Assembly: GCA_003242605.1 (NCBI GenBank)
Contig: QGUZ01000202.1
Location: 1-8,830 of the forward strand
Origin: Actinomycetota bacterium
GTDB taxonomy: Bacteria > Actinomycetota > Actinomycetes > Streptosporangiales > Streptosporangiaceae
Direction: 5' to 3'
Length of the DNA stretch: 8,830 nucleotides
This document shows, piece by piece, positions 5,462 to 8,830 of the stretch. The notes beneath the pieces are model-generated. The model was not told the DNA's origin and ran no database searches. It was given only the letters and a program-made list of their open reading frames with translations. Position numbers and translations under genes: made by a program. Numbering within the stretch: position 1 is the stretch's first letter; each line of letters starts with the position of its first letter.

Positions 5462-6211
5462 TCAGTCGAAGAACCGGCTGGCGTGCACGGCCTCCCGCTC
5501 GGCGTCCCACGGCGGGCCGTGCCGGTCGCCCACCGGCTGCAGGTCGGCGAACACGGTCGCGCCGTCGCATCCGGCGTGCAGCGCCCGGTACGAGGCCATC
5601 CGGCAGATGTTCTTGATCGTCTGCACGTCGACGAGCCGCACGTGCGTCGGGTCGGCGACCGCGTTGACGTGCCCCCACCACGGGGCGAGCACGTGCAGCA
5701 GGCCGCCCGGCCGCAGCACGCGCCGGATCTCGGCGAGCAGCGGCAGGTAGTCGGGCAGGTGCTCGAGCACGTGCACGGCGAACACCCGGTCGGCCGACCC
5801 GGTGCGGAACGGCAGCCCGGCCGACACGTCGGCCACCACGTCCACCGCCGGGGTCGGCCGGAGGTCCACGCCGATGTGCGTGGGATCCTGCTTGACCTCG
5901 CCGCAGCCGAGGTCGAGCACGACCGGCGGGCGGCCCGCGATCCGCACCCAGTCCCACACCGCGTAGACGCCGTCGAGGCGCCCGATCAGCTCGCGCAGCA
6001 GCATGAGCGGCCGCTCGTCGGCGACCTCGCCCCGCACGTGCGCCACCCCGCCGGCGAAGCGCACCTCGACGTCGAGCCCGGCGAGCCTGCGGTCGTTGGC
6101 GAGCAGGTCGCGCACGGCCTCGGTGAGAAACCGGTCGCGCAGGGCGGCGCGGTCGGCGGACGGCGGTCGGCTCGGCATATGCCGCGTGTACCCGGGCAGC
6201 CGCCCGCGCAT
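5462..6211 (-). CDS. BON-domain / SAM-dependent methyltransferase fusion protein
   Basis: A 249-residue protein with two parts. Residues about 25-91 form a BON-like domain: helix LRDRFLTEAVRDLLAND, strand VEVRFAGGVAHVRGEV, helix ERPLMLLRELIGRLDGV, strand AVWDWVRI, matching the alpha-beta-beta-alpha-beta layout with its central glycines. Residues 96-210 form a class I methyltransferase: motif I VVLDLGCGE (97-105), acidic D116 at the ribose position, ADVSAGLPF, HVLEHL (147-152) and IRRVLRPGG (162-170) as in Methyltransf_11 proteins. PWWGHVNAVADPTH follows. BON domains usually occur in exported proteins, but no signal peptide is present here, so this one is cytosolic. ATG 6211 is 27 bp after the SGNH gene stop. 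ATG 6178 (residue 12) is an equally possible start, and neither has a strong ribosome-binding site. The methyl acceptor is unknown. Confidence 0.85.
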   Translation of the reverse strand: MRGRLPGYTRHMPSRPPSADRAALRDRFLTEAVRDLLANDRRLAGLDVEVRFAGGVAHVRGEVADERPLMLLRELIGRLDGVYAVWDWVRIAGRPPVVLDLGCGEVKQDPTHIGVDLRPTPAVDVVADVSAGLPFRTGSADRVFAVHVLEHLPDYLPLLAEIRRVLRPGGLLHVLAPWWGHVNAVADPTHVRLVDVQTIKNICRMASYRALHAGCDGATVFADLQPVGDRHGPPWDAEREAVHASRFFD

Positions 6212-6238
6212 GCCCGGCCGTACCGGCGTCGCCGCAGG

Positions 6239-7486
6239 TCAGCGGGTTTCGACGCGGTAGTTGTGCAGCGGCCGCTGCGGGCCCTGCTCGATGCGCTGCC
6301 GGACCAGCTCGCCGAGGCGGCGGTAGCCGTCCCGGTTGGGGTGGAAGCTGTGCGGGTTGACCGGCGGCACGCCGACCTCGAGCACCAGGCCGTTCAGGTA
6401 CGGCTGCGCGGTGCCGACCTCGTGGCCGTCGAACGCGTCGTAGGCGTCGAGGTACTCCACGCTGCCCGGCCCACGGAACGCGGCGATCAGCCGGTCGATG
6501 CCGTTGGCCACCCGGGCGATCTGGTCGTCGAGCTCCCGGGTCATCCGGTTGAGCCAGAGCTGATCCTCGACGGTGAGGCTCACCGCGGGCACCGGGCCGA
6601 GGCCCCGCACCTGGTCGGTGGGGGACTTGGGGAACGGGCGCGGGTAGCCGACGACGATGATGCGGGCGCGCGGCGCCCTGCGGTGGATCTCGGCGATCAC
6701 CTCGTACAGGTCGTGGCCGAGCCGCTCGATGCGCCGCCGCACCTCGGGCTCCTGCCGTACGCAGTCGTCCGACCAGGTCACGCGGGTGAAGCACTCGGTG
6801 AGCACCGGGGAGAACCCGGCGTCGTTCCCGCCCAGGGTGAGCGTGACGAGGCTGGTGGACGGGCCGACCCGGTCGATCTGCGGGGTGTGCCCGTGCTGGC
6901 CGCGCAGCACCGCGCCGGTGGTGGCCCCGCCGCAGGCCCAGAACTCCACGCCCTCGGGGAACCGGTACGCATCGCCGACCTGGGGCACGTAGGACTCCCG
7001 GGACCGGCGGCACGCGGTGGCCCCGGGGTTGACCGGCGCCCGCTCGTCCTGCTCGCCGAACGCGCCCTCGCCGGAGGAGTAGGAGTCGCCGAGCCCGACG
7101 TACGCACCGGAGGTGGCCACCTCGGCCGCGCTCATCGGGCGCAGCACCGGGATCTCACCGACGTCCCGGCCCGGCGGGCAGGCGAGGTCGGCGACCGCGC
7201 AGGCGAGCGATGCGTACAGCCCGAGGGAGAGGCCGCCGACGGCGAGCGCCACGCCGATCGCCGCCGCGGCCAGCGGGGCGGCCAGGCGCCGCGCCCACCC
7301 GGCGCGGCCGGGCCCCGGTGCGGGGGGTTGGGGGTGCGGCTCCGTCCGGTCCGTGTCCCATCGGGGTCCCGGCGGGTCGTCGGCGTGCTCCCGCGGCTCC
7401 CGCCGTGGGACCTCCCGCCCGCCGCCGTGCGGCGCTTCGGTCGAAGGCGCCCGATCCCCGATCCGCTGCCCCTTGTCAGGACACAC
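6239..7486 (-). CDS. Membrane-anchored or secreted SGNH/GDSL-family hydrolase
   Basis: A 415-residue lipase/esterase-like hydrolase of the SGNH superfamily. Conserved blocks are GDSYSSGEG (133-141) with nucleophile S135, CGGATT with oxyanion G187, GGND (219-222) with N221, and SFHPN (380-384) with catalytic H382. GDSYSSGE and the paired cysteines (C159/C185, C232/C242) resemble extracellular Streptomyces esterases of the SsEst type. Residues 1-66 are polar and Pro/Arg-rich, then a hydrophobic segment (about 68-98) acts as signal anchor or late signal peptide, placing the catalytic domain outside the cell. GTG 7486 is well supported by a perfect AGGAGG eight bases upstream. The gene is divergent from recQ and its stop is 27 bp from the BON-methyltransferase start. 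The ester substrate (lipid, cell-envelope or polysaccharide acetyl) is unknown. Confidence 0.92.
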   Translation of the reverse strand: MCPDKGQRIGDRAPSTEAPHGGGREVPRREPREHADDPPGPRWDTDRTEPHPQPPAPGPGRAGWARRLAAPLAAAAIGVALAVGGLSLGLYASLACAVADLACPPGRDVGEIPVLRPMSAAEVATSGAYVGLGDSYSSGEGAFGEQDERAPVNPGATACRRSRESYVPQVGDAYRFPEGVEFWACGGATTGAVLRGQHGHTPQIDRVGPSTSLVTLTLGGNDAGFSPVLTECFTRVTWSDDCVRQEPEVRRRIERLGHDLYEVIAEIHRRAPRARIIVVGYPRPFPKSPTDQVRGLGPVPAVSLTVEDQLWLNRMTRELDDQIARVANGIDRLIAAFRGPGSVEYLDAYDAFDGHEVGTAQPYLNGLVLEVGVPPVNPHSFHPNRDGYRRLGELVRQRIEQGPQRPLHNYRVETR

Positions 7487-7494
7487 GCTCGTTG

Positions 7495-7500
7495 CCTCCT
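7495..7500 (-). promoter_or_regulatory. Ribosome-binding site fixing the SGNH hydrolase start
   Basis: Perfect AGGAGG on the minus strand, eight bases ahead of GTG 7486. It decides this start and so includes the long polar N-terminal region of the hydrolase. Confidence 0.8.
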
Positions 7501-7539
7501 ACCCGTCGCCGGCTCCCTGCCGGGCACCACGAGTCAACT

Positions 7540-7545
7540 CCTCCT
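7540..7545 (-). promoter_or_regulatory. Second upstream AGGAGG in the SGNH hydrolase leader
   Basis: A second perfect AGGAGG lies 45 bases further upstream, nine bases before a GTG at 7530 that is out of frame with the hydrolase. The frame from that GTG runs to 7132 but its product is a low-complexity Arg/Pro/Ser-rich sequence, so it is probably not a real protein. The site may be chance, or translation there could influence hydrolase expression. Confidence 0.3.
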
Positions 7546-7635
7546 GTAGGCCATTGTGGTCATCGCTTGTGATGGCGGCGCACCGGCGACCTCGGCACGG
7601 GGGTGCGGCGCCGCCGCGGCGGGGGCGGTCGCGAG

Positions 7636-7644
7636 TTATCCACA
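7636..7644 (+). promoter_or_regulatory. Perfect DnaA-box sequence upstream of recQ
   Basis: TTATCCACA matches the strong DnaA-binding consensus exactly. It sits in the divergent SGNH-recQ gap, 52 bp ahead of the recQ start. Only one box was seen, so this is not an origin. DnaA could regulate recQ, or the match could be accidental, although an AT-rich 9-mer is rare in such GC-rich DNA. Confidence 0.4.
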
Positions 7645-7683
7645 GGCGGGCGCGGTACGGCCCGGCGGGGCGCGGCCGCGCCA

Positions 7684-7689
7684 TAGAGT
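7684..7689 (+). promoter_or_regulatory. Putative recQ -10 element for a leaderless transcript
   Basis: TAGAGT fits TAnnnT and its last base lies seven positions before the recQ GTG, exactly the spacing of actinobacterial leaderless promoters in which transcription starts at the start codon. This agrees with the absence of a ribosome-binding site ahead of recQ. No good -35 hexamer is visible. Confidence 0.5.
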
Positions 7690-7695
7690 GGCCGG

Positions 7696-8830
7696 GTGAC
7701 CTCGCCCGACACCACCACCGCGACCGGCGCCGGGACCCCACCCGGCGAGGCCGCCCGCGTGCTGCGCCGCGTCTTCGGCTACGACTCGTTCCGGCCCGGC
7801 CAGCAGGAGATCATCGAGCATGTGATCGCGGGCGGCGACGCGCTCGTGATCATGCCGACGGGCGGCGGCAAATCGCTCTGCTACCAGATCCCCGCACTGG
7901 TCCGGAAGGGCACCGGGGTGGTGATCTCGCCGCTGATCGCGCTCATGCAGGACCAGGTGGACGCGCTCACCGACCTGGGGCTGCGGGCCGGGTTCCTCAA
8001 CTCGGCGCAGGACCTCGACGAGCGGCATTTCGTCGAGGCGCAGTTCCTCGGCGGCGAGCTCGACCTGCTCTACCTCGCCCCGGAGCGGCTGCGCTCGGAG
8101 GCGACGCTGCGGCTGCTCGACCGCGGTGAGATCGCGCTGTTCGCGATCGACGAGGCGCACTGCGTCGCCCAGTGGGGGCACGACTTCCGGCCCGACTACC
8201 TCGAGCTGTCCGCGCTGCACGAACGCTGGCCGCACGTGCCGCGGATCGCGCTCACCGCCACGGCCACGCCCGCCACCCGCGCCGAGATCGTCGCCCGGCT
8301 CGGCCTGGAGCGGGCCCGGCACTTCGTCGCCGGGTTCGACCGGCCGAACATCCGGTACCGGATCGAGCCGAAGACCGACCCGCGCCGCCGGTTGCTGCGG
8401 CTGATCCGCACCGAGCACCCGGGCGACGCGGGCATCGTCTACTGCCTGTCCCGCGCCTCGGTGGAGAAGACCGCCGCGTTCCTCGTCGCCAACGGCGTCA
8501 CCGCGCTGCCGTACCACGCCGGGCTGGACGCGCGCACCCGGGCCGAGCACCAGGCCCGGTTCCTGCGCGAGGACGGGCTCGTCATGGTCGCCACGATCGC
8601 GTTCGGCATGGGCGTCGACAAGCCGGACGTGCGGTTCGTCGCCCACCTCGACCTGCCCAAGTCGATCGAGGGCTACTACCAGGAGACCGGCCGGGCCGGC
8701 CGCGACGGCCTGCCGTCCACCGCCTGGCTCGCCTACGGCCTGCAGGACGTGGTGCAGCTGCGCAAGCTCATCGACGCCTCCGAGGGCGACGAGGCGCACC
8801 GGCGGCGGCTGTCCGCGCAGCTCGACGCGA
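7696..8830 (+). CDS. recQ: ATP-dependent DNA helicase RecQ, 3' end beyond the window
   Basis: The first 378 residues of a superfamily 2, 3'-5' DNA helicase that acts in recombination and replication repair. Motifs in order: motif 0 GYDSFRPGQ (28-36), Walker A MPTGGGKS (53-60), motif Ia ISPLIALMQDQV, Walker B DEAH (152-155), the RecQ aromatic-rich loop QWGHDFRPDY (159-168), motif III TATAT (187-191), motif IV region IVYCLSR (247-253), motif V ATIAFGMGVDKPDVR (299-313) and motif VI QETGRAGRDG (329-338). The frame is open to the last base, so the zinc-binding, winged-helix and any HRDC domains lie outside. GTG 7696 is chosen from homology, which begins about residue 18, and from the -10 element seven bases upstream that indicates a leaderless mRNA. 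No ribosome-binding site is seen. It is divergent from the SGNH hydrolase gene. Confidence 0.95.
   Translation, partial: MTSPDTTTATGAGTPPGEAARVLRRVFGYDSFRPGQQEIIEHVIAGGDALVIMPTGGGKSLCYQIPALVRKGTGVVISPLIALMQDQVDALTDLGLRAGFLNSAQDLDERHFVEAQFLGGELDLLYLAPERLRSEATLRLLDRGEIALFAIDEAHCVAQWGHDFRPDYLELSALHERWPHVPRIALTATATPATRAEIVARLGLERARHFVAGFDRPNIRYRIEPKTDPRRRLLRLIRTEHPGDAGIVYCLSRASVEKTAAFLVANGVTALPYHAGLDARTRAEHQARFLREDGLVMVATIAFGMGVDKPDVRFVAHLDLPKSIEGYYQETGRAGRDGLPSTAWLAYGLQDVVQLRKLIDASEGDEAHRRRLSAQLDA

Noticed and set aside
5397..7013. A 538-codon minus-strand frame overlapping the methyltransferase and SGNH genes
   Set aside because: It is out of frame with both proteins, which have intact catalytic motifs, and its translation is low-complexity.
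2717..7486. The leftward genes as a single new defence or biosynthetic system
   Set aside because: Terminator-like and promoter-like sequences separate the exporter from the membrane-protein pair, and no nuclease, toxin, NRPS/PKS or peptide-precursor signature is present. Shared orientation alone does not support one system.
5483..7549. A 688-codon plus-strand open frame opposite the methyltransferase and SGNH genes
   Set aside because: The product is a repetitive Arg/Ala/Gly/His-rich sequence with no domain, as expected from antisense reading of GC-rich genes. The opposite strand carries clear conserved motifs.
7696..8830. recQ as part of a helicase-based defence cassette
   Set aside because: The sequence matches ordinary RecQ through all helicase motifs and its divergent neighbour is an SGNH hydrolase. 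No defence-associated partner is visible, although the downstream side is outside the window.

Overview
The window is very GC-rich, with G or C at nearly every third codon position, GTG starts, overlapping or closely spaced genes and a leaderless-type promoter. It encodes DrrAB-like ABC exporter proteins and other proteins of actinobacterial type. Together these suggest an actinomycete chromosome. A Streptosporangiales-like source is possible, but the sequence does not prove it.

Layout, left to right: (1) Bases 1-107 are low-complexity G/C homopolymer sequence with a 14-base G run. They interrupt the 5' end of a carboxymuconolactone decarboxylase-family gene (108-533) and look like a poor-quality sequence end. 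(2) A plus-strand pair holds a zinc-dependent medium-chain dehydrogenase (692-1687) and, 11 bp later, a GNAT acetyltransferase (1699-2325). A perfect 13-bp hairpin spans the GNAT stop codon. (3) A gene-free convergent gap (2326-2716) contains an unusually AT-rich patch with a 21-bp perfect palindrome. (4) On the minus strand, an ABC exporter ATPase (3504-4412) and its ABC-2 permease (2717-3514) overlap by 11 bp. (5) Further minus-strand genes are two small four-helix membrane proteins separated by 2 bp (4564-5019 and 5022-5384), a BON-domain/methyltransferase fusion (5462-6211) and a membrane-anchored or secreted SGNH hydrolase (6239-7486). (6) A divergent intergenic region (7487-7695) holds strong ribosome-binding sites, a perfect DnaA-box sequence and a -10 element. 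It leads into recQ (7696 to the window end), which is cut off after the helicase core.

Functionally this is mostly a mosaic of housekeeping and metabolic genes. The dehydrogenase and acetyltransferase are probably one transcript. The ATPase and permease are clearly one exporter with unknown substrate. The hydrolase, methyltransferase and small membrane proteins lie in one orientation and may be partly co-transcribed, but no shared pathway is evident. I found no CRISPR array, transposase, phage gene, tRNA or rRNA.

I see no convincing new multi-gene system. The most unusual points are the BON-methyltransferase fusion, the conserved-looking but unassigned membrane-protein pair, an atypical His at a zinc-ligand position of the dehydrogenase, and several short intergenic symmetric sites.
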